From positions 1 to 62,792 of the forward strand of contig NZ_AUAF01000017.1 in the NCBI RefSeq assembly GCF_000428585.1: DNA of 62,792 nt, in the 5' to 3' direction. Of this stretch, positions 19,366 through 29,046 are shown one piece after another. Source of the stretch: Zooshikella ganghwensis DSM 15267 (GTDB taxonomy: Bacteria > Pseudomonadota > Gammaproteobacteria > Pseudomonadales > Zooshikellaceae). Both the position numbers and the translations under genes were made by a program. Position 1 is the stretch's first letter, and each line of letters opens with the position of its first letter. The notes under the pieces were generated by a model. That model did no database searches, was not told the origin of the DNA, and worked only from the letters and a program-made list of their open reading frames with translations.

Positions 19366-19857
19366 CTAATCATCATAAACAGGTATTATTAAGGTTTCTT
19401 TTACTTCTTCCATGACAATGTAGCTTTTAGACTCCCTCACACCAGGTAACTTCAATAAAATATCACCCAGCAGTTTACGATACGATGCCATTTCTGAAAT
19501 TCTGGCTTTAATTAAGTAATCGTAATCACCTGAAACTAAATGACACTCTAAAACATGGGGCAACTTGACTACAGCCCGTCGAAATTCATCAAATATATCA
19601 GCCGATTTTGAGTAAAGACTAATCTCGACAAAGACCAGTAGCCCTGCTTGTAACAGCTGGGGATTTACTTTAGCAGCATACCCTTGAATAAAGCCTTCTC
19701 GTTCTAAACGCTTCACTCTTTCCATACAAGGTGTTGTACTTAAGCCAACCTGTTCAGCCAGGTCAACATAAGAAATGCGTCCATCTTGTTGCAATATTTT
19801 AAGTATTTTTCTATCAATGCGATCGATCTGTTTTGTTGTTTCTTTCTTGTTACGCAT
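19366..19857 (-). CDS. lrp: Lrp/AsnC family regulator (Lrp/DadR-like)
   Basis: 163 residues. The N-terminal winged helix-turn-helix covers about 15-65 (DGRISYVDLAEQVGLSTTPC, MERVKRLEREGFIQGY); the C-terminal RAM ligand domain has LECHLVSGDYDYLIKARI and LLKLPGVRESKSYIVMEEVK. These blocks are very close to E. coli Lrp and to the Lrp-like DadR of pseudomonads. It is divergent from alanine racemase 300 bp away, and DadR controls alanine catabolism genes, so a leucine/alanine-sensing regulator of alr is a reasonable inference. It could instead be the global Lrp, or control the nearby 2-oxoacid dehydrogenase. Confidence 0.9.
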   Translation of the reverse strand: MRNKKETTKQIDRIDRKILKILQQDGRISYVDLAEQVGLSTTPCMERVKRLEREGFIQGYAAKVNPQLLQAGLLVFVEISLYSKSADIFDEFRRAVVKLPHVLECHLVSGDYDYLIKARISEMASYRKLLGDILLKLPGVRESKSYIVMEEVKETLIIPVYDD

Positions 19858-20156
19858 TCTGTTTTAACTTTCACTCACCAGGAAGGAGACAGTCGCCTCC
19901 AAAGTTAATATGCTCTGCTCATCACGCGATGACTCACTTCCCGTCTCTAAAAAGAGGGTGTCGCAAAAGCTGGAAAGCTACCATCACTGGACCCTATTAT
20001 ACTCATAACAAAAGGTTTGAACTGATGTTTGTTGAAGCCTTATGGCAGGCCATTACAACAGCTACACATTTATAGTGACTAATACCCCCATAGGGTTTCC
20101 TATCAACACAAAACCGATTAATGTATTGCCTTTAACCTGTAAAACAGTGAAGTAGC

Positions 20157-21242
20157 ATGACTCGCCCAATCCGCGCCACTATAGACCTTAATGCTTTGAA
20201 AGCTAATTACCTTTATGCAAAACAGATGTCGGGCTATAACGCTCAGGCACTTGCTGTGGTTAAGGCTGATGCTTATGGGCATGGTGCGATTGCAACAGCA
20301 AAAGCCCTGGAAGAAGAAGCTGATGGTTTTGCTGTGGCCAGCATCGAAGAAGCACTCCAATTACGACAGGCGAACATAAAAGCGCCCATTATCCTGCTAG
20401 AAGGCTTTTTTTCTGCTGAAGAGCTTGATGCTATTAATCACCATGACTTGCAGCCATTAATCCACTCTAATAAGCAAATTGAAATACTGCGCAAACACCC
20501 CCCAAAAACGCCATTTACAGTATGGCTAAAACTCGATACAGGTATGCACCGTTTAGGGTTTTCACCTGATCAATTCATAGCACGTTATTCAGAACTCACA
20601 CAGCTGCCTTATATTGAACATGTCATTTGTACATCACATTTTGCGTGTGCAGATGAGCCTGATCACCCCCTGAATAAAAAACAGCTTGACTGTTTTTCTC
20701 AAGCGCTAAAAACATTAGGTAGTCCACCCGCCAGCTTAGCTAACTCACCCGCCATACTGGCTATGCCTGAAAGTCACTACCAATGGTTAAGACCAGGTAT
20801 TATGTTGTATGGCTCATCACCTTTTGCACATAACCACAACCAGGCCGCCGCCCTCAAGCCAGTTATGACACTCACTGCGGAGTTGATTGCGATTAAGCAT
20901 TTAGCTGCAGGCGAAACTATTGGCTATGGAGCAACATATAACGTTAGCAAACCTTTACTGATGGGAGTTGTGAGTATTGGCTATGGCGATGGTTATCCTC
21001 GTTATATTAGTGAAGGTACACCTGTGGTCATTAATGGCATACGCTGCCCCATTGTCGGGCGTGTCTCCATGGATATGATCACGGTTGATCTCAGTAACTA
21101 TCCTCAAGCGCGCATTGGAGACTCAGTTGAGTTATGGGGAAGTCAATTATCGGTGAATGAAGTCGCCACATATGCAAACACTATCAGTTATGAGCTACTC
21201 ACAAAGATTACTCAACGAGTACCCCGCCACTATATTTGGTAG
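20157..21242 (+). CDS. alr: Alanine racemase
   Basis: 361 residues, normal for Alr/DadX. The PLP lysine is at residue 36 in AVVKADAYGHG, and the catalytic tyrosine lies in IGYGATYNV (about 257-264). SIGYGDGYPRY and GRVSMDMITVDL are further hallmarks. It interconverts L- and D-alanine in the cytoplasm, for peptidoglycan or for D-alanine catabolism. Divergent from the Lrp/DadR-like regulator. No dadA is nearby, so I cannot tell the catabolic DadX from the biosynthetic Alr. The ribosome binding site is weak (GAAGTAG). Confidence 0.95.
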   Translation: MTRPIRATIDLNALKANYLYAKQMSGYNAQALAVVKADAYGHGAIATAKALEEEADGFAVASIEEALQLRQANIKAPIILLEGFFSAEELDAINHHDLQPLIHSNKQIEILRKHPPKTPFTVWLKLDTGMHRLGFSPDQFIARYSELTQLPYIEHVICTSHFACADEPDHPLNKKQLDCFSQALKTLGSPPASLANSPAILAMPESHYQWLRPGIMLYGSSPFAHNHNQAAALKPVMTLTAELIAIKHLAAGETIGYGATYNVSKPLLMGVVSIGYGDGYPRYISEGTPVVINGIRCPIVGRVSMDMITVDLSNYPQARIGDSVELWGSQLSVNEVATYANTISYELLTKITQRVPRHYIW

Positions 21243-21438
21243 CCAAAAATAGTGTAAGCAAAACACAAGCGACCAATACATTAATGTTCATGTAGAGCTA
21301 TAGTGAAGCGTATCGTTTGCAGCTTCTGACTCATAACTCAGCAAGGGTGCAGCATGAGATGGAAACTGCTGTAGAGAACAAAAATCATAAAATATTCCCC
21401 TAATAAGGGTACACATACACATCAGCAAATAGATTCTT

Positions 21439-22803
21439 ATGAGTATACAAACCGTTAATCCTTTCTCTAACGAAGTCATCGCTACATACCCATTGCTGCA
21501 ACCTAATGAGTTGGAAACAAAGCTGCAATTGGCAGAACAGACCTTTCGCTTATGGTCAAAACGAAGCATCTGCCAACGTGCCACACCAATGCGTGCGCTA
21601 TGTGAACAACTCAAACACCGTAAAAAAACGCTGGCTACCATGATTACAGAGGAAATGGGCAAGTTACACCATGAAGCACTGGCCGAAGTGGAGAAGTGTG
21701 CCTGGGTATGCGAGCACTATGCTGATCATGCAGAAAGTTACCTTGCCCCCCAAGTCATTAGTACAGAAGCCAAGCGTAGTTATATTTGCTATCAACCGTT
21801 AGGTCCCCTATTGGCCATCATGCCCTGGAACTATCCTTTTTGGCAGGTATTTCGTGCCCTAGCACCTAATTTGATGGCAGGTAATACACTATTGTTAAAG
21901 CACGCCTCCAATGTCCCTCAGTGCTCTCAGGCCATTGAGCACCTTGTGCAGGAAGCCGGTTTTCCTGATGGCTGTTTACAATCACTACTCATAGACGCAA
22001 AAGCAGCCAATGAATTAATTACAGATCAACGCATACGAGGCGTCACATTAACTGGCAGTGAGTTTGCTGGGAGAAGTGTTGGCTCACTCGCAGGCCAGTA
22101 CTTAAAGCAATCTGTGCTTGAGCTAGGAGGGTCAGATCCATTTATAGTTTGTGATGATGCTAATTTACAGCAAACTGTTGATGCCGCAGTGACCTCTCGC
22201 TGTATGAATGCTGGTCAAACCTGTATTGCTGCCAAGCGTTTTTTTGTAACACCGGCCATAGCAGATGACTTCATCCAAGGTCTCATCAATCGTATGCAAA
22301 TGCTGATGATTGGTGACCCAAATGATGATCAGACAACCTTAGCCCCCTTGGCTAGAACTGATCTAAGGAATGATCTGCACAACCAGGTGCTCTGCGCCCT
22401 CGATCAAGGTGCAAAAAATATCATTGGTTGTCACATTCCTGACCGCGATGGAAACTTTTATTTGCCTTCAATACTGGATAACGTCAGCCCTGATATGGGT
22501 GCATTTCAGGAGGAACTTTTTGGGCCTGTAGCCAGTATTATTCGGGTAAGAAATACTGATGAAGCCATTCGGCTTGCGAATCAAAGTCACTATGGATTAG
22601 GGGCAAGTATTTGGAGCAAAGACATTAATAAAGCGGAAGAGATAGCTTTACAGATAGAAGCAGGCTCATGTTTTATTAATAGCTTTGTAAAAAGCCACTG
22701 TGCACTGCCCTTTGGCGGTATCAAAAACTCAGGTTATGGACGAGAGCTAGGTGTACCAGGCATACAAGCGTTTACCAATATCAAAACCGTTTGGGTTCAA
22801 TAA
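21439..22803 (+). CDS. Sad-like succinate-semialdehyde (aldehyde) dehydrogenase
   Basis: 454 residues of the NAD(P)-dependent aldehyde dehydrogenase superfamily, near the length of E. coli Sad (YneI). Visible motifs: [22 protein letters not shown], the catalytic Glu in [11 protein letters not shown] and the catalytic Cys in [12 protein letters not shown], then [10 protein letters not shown] and [16 protein letters not shown]. The preference for succinate semialdehyde is inferred from similarity to Sad-type enzymes; with the PuuC-like gene nearby it could serve GABA or polyamine breakdown. No aminotransferase is adjacent. Confidence 0.88.
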   Translation: MSIQTVNPFSNEVIATYPLLQPNELETKLQLAEQTFRLWSKRSICQRATPMRALCEQLKHRKKTLATMITEEMGKLHHEALAEVEKCAWVCEHYADHAESYLAPQVISTEAKRSYICYQPLGPLLAIMPWNYPFWQVFRALAPNLMAGNTLLLKHASNVPQCSQAIEHLVQEAGFPDGCLQSLLIDAKAANELITDQRIRGVTLTGSEFAGRSVGSLAGQYLKQSVLELGGSDPFIVCDDANLQQTVDAAVTSRCMNAGQTCIAAKRFFVTPAIADDFIQGLINRMQMLMIGDPNDDQTTLAPLARTDLRNDLHNQVLCALDQGAKNIIGCHIPDRDGNFYLPSILDNVSPDMGAFQEELFGPVASIIRVRNTDEAIRLANQSHYGLGASIWSKDINKAEEIALQIEAGSCFINSFVKSHCALPFGGIKNSGYGRELGVPGIQAFTNIKTVWVQ

Positions 22804-22832
22804 TATCACTAAAAATCTGGCTCATTAGCAAA

Positions 22833-22871
22833 GTGTTAGCTGTTTAAAATCAGCATATTAAACGCTAACAC
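22833..22871. other. Strong inverted repeat between sad-like gene and DUF47 gene
   Basis: GTGTTAGC (22833-22840) and GTTTAA (22842-22847) pair with TTAAAC (22858-22863) and GCTAACAC (22864-22871): 14 base pairs with one bulged T. No T-run follows, so it may be a mRNA structure or factor-assisted terminator rather than a classic intrinsic one. Confidence 0.5.
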
Positions 22872-22954
22872 CTCAAACTAAATAACACGACATAAGTGAA
22901 AGTCCTTGATTACTGCTAATCTCATAAAAAAGCGTTTTATGGAGATTAGCGCTT

Positions 22955-23635
22955 ATGTTTAAAAGCGTCATTTCAGAGCTGTTTGCCAAGTCCCCATTTG
23001 GCCCTATGCAACAGCATATGGACATTGTATTGTCCTGCGTTAATTTACTCACGCCATTTTTCCAGAGCGTAATGGCAAGAGACTGGGAAAAAGCCGAAAG
23101 CTTCGAGCAGCAAATGATTAACCTGGAGCACGAAGCGGACCTCTTAAAGCGAGAAATTTTATCGCGTTTGCCCTCAGGTATTTTAACCCCCGTTCCTCGA
23201 GAGATTTTATGCAATCTTATTTATCAACAAGATGCTGCCGCGAACACAGCGGACGATATTGTTGGCCGTATAACGGCCAGGCAAGTGAATATCCCCAGTA
23301 CATTACAACCCTCAATAACAAGCCTGCTGAATTTGTGTATTGAAGCCGTCAAACTAACCCACCAAAGTGTGTCAGAATTAGATGAACTATTAGAGCTTGG
23401 ATTTCGAGGCAAGGAATCGATACTTGTCCAAAAAATCATTGATTCATTAGAGACACATGAAGATAAAATTCGCTCACAAGTTAGAAGCTCACGTCGTATG
23501 ACTCACAACTTAGAACATGAGCTTTCAGCGTTAGATGCTATTACTTTATATCAAATGATTGACCGACTAGACGAGTTAGCCCGCACTGCCAGAAATATCG
23601 CCATGTGTTTGGAGGTCATGTTAGTTAAGTTATAG
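22955..23635 (+). CDS. TIGR00153/DUF47 PhoU-like protein
   Basis: 226 residues, all-helical, with the family start MFKSVISELFAKSPFGPMQQHM and the blocks INLEHEADLLKREI, QDAAANTADDIVGR and LDAITLYQMIDRLDELARTARN. DUF47 proteins (E. coli YkaA) are distant PhoU relatives and normally precede a Pit-type phosphate transporter, whose activity they are thought to tune. Here no pit gene follows: the next gene converges from the other strand after 14 nt. GGAG is about 10 nt before the ATG. Confidence 0.93.
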   Translation: MFKSVISELFAKSPFGPMQQHMDIVLSCVNLLTPFFQSVMARDWEKAESFEQQMINLEHEADLLKREILSRLPSGILTPVPREILCNLIYQQDAAANTADDIVGRITARQVNIPSTLQPSITSLLNLCIEAVKLTHQSVSELDELLELGFRGKESILVQKIIDSLETHEDKIRSQVRSSRRMTHNLEHELSALDAITLYQMIDRLDELARTARNIAMCLEVMLVKL

Positions 23636-23649
23636 ACTTAAAAAAGATA

Positions 23650-25149
23650 TTATCCCTGGAATGAAAACCATGTGGTTTTTATTTCAGTATATTTATCAAA
23701 CGCATGTAAAGATTTATCTCGGCCAATTCCAGACTGTTTATACCCACCAAAAGGTGCTGTCATATCGCCACCAAAATAATGATTAATCCAAACTGAACCA
23801 GCCTTTAATTGTTTAGCAACAAGATGCGCTTTATTTAAATCACTAGTCCATATGCCTGCTGCTAGACCATACTGGCTATCGTTAGCCTGGTTGACCGCCT
23901 CATTACTGTCTGTAAATGTTATTGCCGCTAACACCGGTCCAAATATTTCATCTTGCGCTACACGCATTGTGTTTTCAACATTACCAAACAGCGCTGGCTG
24001 TATAAAAAAACCACCCAACTCTTGTCGTACTCTTTGACCACCTTGTAAAAGTTCAGCGCCTTCTTTTTCGCCTAATTCAATATATTGTTGAATTTTTTTC
24101 AGCTGCTGGGCATCAACAATAGCGCCAAGTGTTACTTCAGGATCAAGTGGATTACCTGGTTGCCATTTATTCATTGCCTTTCTAACAAGCGACAAAAACT
24201 CTTTAGTTATAGATTTTTCCACAAATAGCCTTGAACCTGCGGTGCATACTTCTCCTTGATTAAAGCAAATAGCACTCGCTGCAGCCTCAGCGGCGTAGGC
24301 TAAATCTGGCGAATCAGCAAATACAATATTGGGGCTTTTACCTCCAGCTTCTAACCATACTCTTTTCATATTTGACTGCCCAGCATACATTAATAGCTGT
24401 TTGGCTACCGTGGTGGACCCTGTGAATGCTAGAGCATCAACATGAGGATGAAGAGCCAGTGCCTTGCCCACTGTATGTCCATAACCAGGCAATACATGAA
24501 ATACGCCTGGTGGGAAATCAGCTTCGGCAACTAACTCTGCCAGTTTGATGGCTGTAAGAGGTGACTTTTCAGAAGGTTTTAAAATAACACTATTGCCTGC
24601 CGCTAAAGCAGGGGCTATTTTCCAGCAGGCCATAAGCAATGGAAAATTCCAGGGAACAATTGCGGTGACTACACCTATAGGTTCACGGGTAATAAGACCT
24701 AACTGATTTTCTGCAGTTGGTGCAATTTCACCATATATTTTATCAATAGCTTCTGCATACCAACGGATAGAGTTTGCAGCAGAAGGAATATCCAGCAGTC
24801 GGCTATCTTTTATCGGCTTACCCATATCAAGCGTTTCAAGCAACGCTAATGAATCAGCATGTTTATCAATTAAGTCAGCGAGTTTTAATAAGCTCTTTTT
24901 ACGTTGCTGTGGTGATTGACGGCTCCAGTATCCTTGTTGAAATACTTTAGATGCACTGGTTACCGCATTATGTACATCAGCCACATCACATAATGCTACT
25001 TCAGACAATAGCTGGTTATTCGCAGGGTTTATACAGGAAAAGGTTTGCTTACTTTGGGAGCAAACAAATTCACCACCAATATAAGCTTGATTAGGAATAC
25101 TCAGTTGCTCAACAGCCTGCTCCCACATTGCTTTTGTACCCAATTCCAT
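23650..25149 (-). CDS. puuC: PuuC/KauB-like aldehyde dehydrogenase
   Basis: 499 residues from ATG 25149, chosen because AAGGAG lies 7 nt upstream; a longer start at 25185 lacks one. NAD(P) aldehyde dehydrogenase motifs: VTAIVPWNFPLLMACWKIAP, GSTTVAKQL (cofactor loop), catalytic Glu in WLEAGGKSPNIV, catalytic Cys in FNQGEVCTAGSR, and MTAPFGGYKQSGIGRD near the end. Close in pattern to PuuC and Pseudomonas KauB, which oxidise gamma-glutamyl-gamma-aminobutyraldehyde and related omega-aminoaldehydes from polyamines. No other puu gene is nearby, so the exact substrate is open. Confidence 0.85.
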   Translation of the reverse strand: MELGTKAMWEQAVEQLSIPNQAYIGGEFVCSQSKQTFSCINPANNQLLSEVALCDVADVHNAVTSASKVFQQGYWSRQSPQQRKKSLLKLADLIDKHADSLALLETLDMGKPIKDSRLLDIPSAANSIRWYAEAIDKIYGEIAPTAENQLGLITREPIGVVTAIVPWNFPLLMACWKIAPALAAGNSVILKPSEKSPLTAIKLAELVAEADFPPGVFHVLPGYGHTVGKALALHPHVDALAFTGSTTVAKQLLMYAGQSNMKRVWLEAGGKSPNIVFADSPDLAYAAEAAASAICFNQGEVCTAGSRLFVEKSITKEFLSLVRKAMNKWQPGNPLDPEVTLGAIVDAQQLKKIQQYIELGEKEGAELLQGGQRVRQELGGFFIQPALFGNVENTMRVAQDEIFGPVLAAITFTDSNEAVNQANDSQYGLAAGIWTSDLNKAHLVAKQLKAGSVWINHYFGGDMTAPFGGYKQSGIGRDKSLHAFDKYTEIKTTWFSFQG

Positions 25150-25260
25150 CGGTCTTCTCCTTATAAAAATATCTCCTGCAACCATAGCATCACAATAAAG
25201 GAGATATTCTTACTATATGGAAGAAAAAAGCGCTGTTGGCAAAGACTCAACATCACTGCT

Positions 25261-25324
25261 TAGGGCCTAGATTAGCGCTTTTACCGTTATAACAGTGATA
25301 TTCATATAGTGTTAACAGGCCCTA
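25261..25324. repeat. Short TA-flanked element (family 2) at murI 3' end
   Basis: 64 bp from TAGGGCCTAG to AACAGGCCCTA. The right end, read on the minus strand (TAGGGCCTGTTAACACTAT, then GAATATCAC and ATAAC), matches the left end of the larger element at 44444. TA flanks both ends. The last three bases, read on the minus strand, are the TAG stop codon of murI. Confidence 0.6.
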
Positions 25325-26170
25325 GGAGACAGTTACCGCATTTATCGCCATAGGCTCAGAAAAAACAGTAAATGCTTCATCAATAGGTAAAATACTTAAA
25401 GCACTAAATCCAAGTTGAAATAAATAAGGCTTTAATTGAGTCACTGATGTGGTATTAGCAGTAAACATTGCCTGATAAATACCCGCGTGTTCTGGCTTAA
25501 GCTTTTTTTGCTGTTCCAGTAGTGTTCTGACACGACGCGCGATGGCTGAGCCTGAATCAACCCAATGAATAGATGGAGAAATTTGTTGTAATTCACTCAA
25601 TAATAGTGGGAAGTGAGTGCAACCCAATACAATTGTATCAGGACGAACAGGTGCTTGTTCGAATGGTAACAATTCCTGTTTGAGACGACTCAAATCAACT
25701 GTTTGGCTCCGCAACTTGGCTTCTGCTAAATCAACCAATACACGGGAGCCAACTTTAATAACATCGCAGTGTTTAGCAAAACGAATAATTAAGTCATCAG
25801 TGTAGACTCTGGTCACGGTACCAGGTGTTGCCAGCAGCCCAATCACACCATTGTTAGTCACCTGAGCAGCCGTTTTAATGGCAGGTACAACCCCTACGAC
25901 AGGTATTGAGAAATGAGCACGAAGCACAGGTAATACCACTGTACTTGCGGTATTACAGGCAACAACAACCATATCTGGCTGATGATATTGAACAAGGGTA
26001 TCCAAACATGCTTTTACGCGGGTTTTCAAATAGCGCTCGCTTTTATCCCCATAAGGATAAGCAGCATTATCTGAAGCATAAACAACAGAGACTTCAGGCA
26101 TTAATCGTACAAGCTCACTGAAAATACTGAGTCCACCAACACCTGAATCAAAAATTACAACTTTAGCCAC
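25322..26170 (-). CDS. murI: Glutamate racemase
   Basis: 282 residues from GTG 26170; a TTG at 26191 would add seven residues, and neither has a good ribosome binding site. The N-terminus VAKVVIFDSGVGGLSIFSEL is the family start; the two catalytic cysteines lie in VACNTAST (about residue 75) and LGCTHFPLL (about 185). The enzyme makes D-glutamate for peptidoglycan. The stop codon TAG is formed by the end of a repeat element also found at the uvrD stop. Monocistronic; the upstream region is divided from the carotenoid oxygenase gene by about 150 bp. Confidence 0.93.
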   Translation of the reverse strand: MAKVVIFDSGVGGLSIFSELVRLMPEVSVVYASDNAAYPYGDKSERYLKTRVKACLDTLVQYHQPDMVVVACNTASTVVLPVLRAHFSIPVVGVVPAIKTAAQVTNNGVIGLLATPGTVTRVYTDDLIIRFAKHCDVIKVGSRVLVDLAEAKLRSQTVDLSRLKQELLPFEQAPVRPDTIVLGCTHFPLLLSELQQISPSIHWVDSGSAIARRVRTLLEQQKKLKPEHAGIYQAMFTANTTSVTQLKPYLFQLGFSALSILPIDEAFTVFSEPMAINAVTVS

Positions 26171-26318
26171 AGATACAACTGACCCTAACAAAGATGAACT
26201 AGATGCCTGAAGTCACATACTTGAGTGATTAGCCACTCATGTGCCTCCTGCTATTTTTTAAGCAAGCATTTTAGCGTGAGTGATTGCTGATACCAATGGG
26301 TTGATTCTCTTATACTGA

Positions 26319-27728
26319 CTAAATTTGACTCATTTCCGCCCAACAACCATGAAACCCTATAGGTATATGAGCAGGTATATCAATGGTTGCCAATGGGGGT
26401 GCAGTTATATGCTTAGCATCCAGGATGAGCAACCGGCTTTGATCTTGATGACAGCTTGTTAATATGGTCAATACATAGCCATCATCTTCGCTACTTGCTT
26501 TAGCCTTAGGTGCAAATACAGGCTCATTCCCTACATAAGGCTTTGGCCACGTCACTGCCTCTGTGTGCTTGCCTAAGTAATCATACTTAATCAGGCCTGA
26601 AAACAAGGGGAGGTCAACTTCATCCAATAGTACATGATAAGAGTAGCGACTTGGTTGCCCCATATAACGTTGGTTTATGACAGGGAATTCACTATTACGA
26701 CTATCCAAGGGCTGTTCTTCTGCAGTACCGCTCTTTAAGTCAAAGCAGTAGTAGTAATACTGCGCTGTTTTTAAAGTTTTACCAAGAAAGTTAACCATGT
26801 TAAGCAGTGGATCATGAGCTTTATCTTTGAGTGGTGGCACAGGATCTGTCACCCGACACACCAACATTTCAATTTTATGCTCTCGCTCCCACGCATTAAT
26901 AACGTGATAAATATAACAAGGCTCAGCTTCAAACCACTGAATATGTTGTTCATTACCTAAACGAGGGAGAATGCCAAACCGGGCAGGTAATGTATGATCA
27001 AAGTAACTGCGTAATCCTTTGGGGGAATGGACATAGTACAGTGGCAAATCCATAACAATGGAGTAGTTTGTCGTAATAGCCATATCATGAGGAAGGCGTA
27101 AGCCTGGTAGCTCAATAGGCGTCCAATGCCTGACTTTATGTTCTTCATTAATGACCCCATAAGACAAATAGGGTTGTTTCATGCTGACACTGAATACTCT
27201 CAACTCATTGTGCACAGGGTCAACCTTAGCGTGAGCTGAAATAGGTGATTGGAGTGTGTCTGAAAAGCTATCTATACCCAGCGTTTCAAGTGTTATTGGA
27301 TCCAAGGCATAAGGCATTCCACTTCTATACCAAAGTCCATAGGCCCGCTTATTAAAGACGATGATATCCGTATTCGCAGTATCTTTGGTCTCTGCGGGGT
27401 TAACGAGCGAGAATACACCCGGTAAAGTGCTTTTACCTTGCCCCTCTTCCTGAATAAGCCCCTGAGTTTTTATCCAACGATTTCGATACGTTAGCTTCCC
27501 ATTCTGAAAATAAAAGCCATGTACCATACCATCACCATCAAACCAGTGATAAGTACCCGCTGGGTTGTATTTTGGATTAGGTCCATTACGCAAATAAACT
27601 CCTGCTAAGTCATCAGGAATTTGGCCAAATATTTTAAAATCGGTGATGACACGCTCTGTAACAGTAGGAGCATATGGTCCCTGTAAAAAAGGATTATCAT
27701 CATGACCAGCGAAAGTAAAACGATCCAT
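26319..27728 (-). CDS. Carotenoid cleavage oxygenase family protein
   Basis: 469 residues, the usual size of the RPE65/lignostilbene dioxygenase family of non-heme Fe(II) enzymes that split carotenoids or stilbenoids. N-terminal signature GVYLRNGPNPKYNPAGTYHWFDGDGMVHG is split over residues 43-72. The four iron-binding histidines can be placed in SAHAKVDP, LPHDMAIT, IYHVINAWERE and GFHGCWAE (last near the C-terminus). GGGGAAA precedes the ATG. No carotenoid biosynthesis genes are in the window, so the substrate is unknown. Confidence 0.9.
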   Translation of the reverse strand: MDRFTFAGHDDNPFLQGPYAPTVTERVITDFKIFGQIPDDLAGVYLRNGPNPKYNPAGTYHWFDGDGMVHGFYFQNGKLTYRNRWIKTQGLIQEEGQGKSTLPGVFSLVNPAETKDTANTDIIVFNKRAYGLWYRSGMPYALDPITLETLGIDSFSDTLQSPISAHAKVDPVHNELRVFSVSMKQPYLSYGVINEEHKVRHWTPIELPGLRLPHDMAITTNYSIVMDLPLYYVHSPKGLRSYFDHTLPARFGILPRLGNEQHIQWFEAEPCYIYHVINAWEREHKIEMLVCRVTDPVPPLKDKAHDPLLNMVNFLGKTLKTAQYYYYCFDLKSGTAEEQPLDSRNSEFPVINQRYMGQPSRYSYHVLLDEVDLPLFSGLIKYDYLGKHTEAVTWPKPYVGNEPVFAPKAKASSEDDGYVLTILTSCHQDQSRLLILDAKHITAPPLATIDIPAHIPIGFHGCWAEMSQI

Positions 27729-27821
27729 GTTTTATTTCCCCATTCATTGCAATAACGTGGGTGACTAACTACCCATTACCCCGTCGTTAAATAAAGCTTA
27801 TTGATACCTCAGGTTTAATTC

Positions 27822-28730
27822 TCACTGAACAACTTTACGAAATCGGTACAGCAGGTTAGGCTCACTGACAACATACAGATTATTCTCATCATCCAGTGTC
27901 ACCCCCTCGGCTTGAGGTATATGGCGTGCCAGTCCACCATAACCATGGCGTAGCTCTAGCATGCTCACTGTCTCACCTGATGCATTCACTTCAGTCACAC
28001 GCTTGGACTCATCGCTGAGCAACAGTAAGTTGCGTGTTTTATGATCAAAGTGCAAACCTGATAAGTCAGCCATAAACAAAGAAGACCAACGCAAGCTGTC
28101 TGGCATTTCAACACGTAAGCTGAAGTTACCTGTTTCTTCATGCTTGAGACGGAAGATTTCGTATATTTTTAATGGCGACCGCTCCTTAACTACAATAATC
28201 CTGTTGGCTGTCTGGTCTGCAGCAATCCCCTCAAAACCTTTATTGGTCTTAGGTCCAAATACGAGTTGGATTTGTGGCTGACTGTCACGCTTAATCTTGT
28301 CTGTATCTTTAGTGATTTCCACCAATGTAATACGCTGCTCACGCTCTTCCGCAATCGCAAACTGATCACCACCAATATAGGCTATCGCCTCTGTATCATG
28401 AAATCCTTCCAGGGCTATCTTCCTGACAACGCCTCCATGCTTATCCAGTTCAAGCACTGTTGGTGGCTGATTAACAATGACAAATAAGCTGTCTTGTTTG
28501 GGTGAGTATGTAATACCCGAAACATTATTATCCACACCACTCAGTGGCAGTGCTTCTATATCCACGCTATAACTGGGCAGCCATATACTTTGCTGTTTCT
28601 GCTGCTCTGAAGTCGTCAGAGATAACATTATTGATTGCAACCTTGACCCCCAACCAAATACATATTCTCCAGTCCAACATAAAAACAATGCTAATAGCAC
28701 AACAATACTTCGCTTTAACAACCTCATCAT
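27822..28730 (-). CDS. yjiK: SdiA-regulated domain protein (YjiK-like)
   Basis: 302 residues with an N-terminal membrane anchor or signal (SIVVLLALFLCWTGEYVFGW), then a beta-propeller-like domain: GVDNNVSGITYSPKQDSLFV, FHDTEAIAYIGGDQFAIAEE, NKGFEGIAADQTANRI, ADLSGLHFDHKTRNLLLLSD and AEGVTLDDENNLYVVSEPNL are the repeating blades of the SdiA-regulated (YjiK) family. Probably periplasmic and membrane-tethered; function unknown. Follows the carotenoid oxygenase gene's promoter region by 90 bp and may be its upstream operon partner, since both run leftward. Confidence 0.82.
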   Translation of the reverse strand: MMRLLKRSIVVLLALFLCWTGEYVFGWGSRLQSIMLSLTTSEQQKQQSIWLPSYSVDIEALPLSGVDNNVSGITYSPKQDSLFVIVNQPPTVLELDKHGGVVRKIALEGFHDTEAIAYIGGDQFAIAEEREQRITLVEITKDTDKIKRDSQPQIQLVFGPKTNKGFEGIAADQTANRIIVVKERSPLKIYEIFRLKHEETGNFSLRVEMPDSLRWSSLFMADLSGLHFDHKTRNLLLLSDESKRVTEVNASGETVSMLELRHGYGGLARHIPQAEGVTLDDENNLYVVSEPNLLYRFRKVVQ

Positions 28731-29046
28731 GTCTTATTCCAGCTGACAACTGCCCCTGCAAAACGTGCTTACACACTGAAAGCTTTACTCTCTGGTTGCA
28801 GAGTACTATTTCATGGCAGGCACAACTTTTGTTTTACTTCAAAAGAAAACTTTGTAGCAATTCACTATGCTTGCTTAGAGATTGGGCTAATCAGATAATT
28901 CCACACTTGAGCACTCTACAGTCTCAATAGTGTTAACTAGCTCTAGCTGATTCATTGGCGGTTTTTCTTTAAATGCAAAGGAGCCTAGATGCTTACTCAG
29001 TTAACTGAGGCTGTAACTGATACACTTTTGACAGACTGGATAATCA
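28731..29046. other. Divergent intergenic region, nothing distinctive
   Basis: 316 bp between the yjiK-like and methyltransferase genes, which diverge. A short ATAGTGTTAAC near 28928 resembles the tip of repeat family 2 but lacks the GGCCCTA end. No RNA gene or terminator found. Confidence 0.35.

Noticed and set aside
19833-20075. 80-residue plus-strand frame between lrp and alr
   Set aside because: No ribosome binding site or recognisable pattern; overlaps the 5' end of lrp and its promoter region.
28544-28930. 128-residue plus-strand frame opposite the yjiK-like gene
   Set aside because: Lies largely antisense to the N-terminus of a clear YjiK-like protein; no family pattern.
28925-28945. 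ATAGTGTTAAC resembling the tip of repeat family 2
   Set aside because: Lacks the AGGCCCTA end and any partner inverted repeat.
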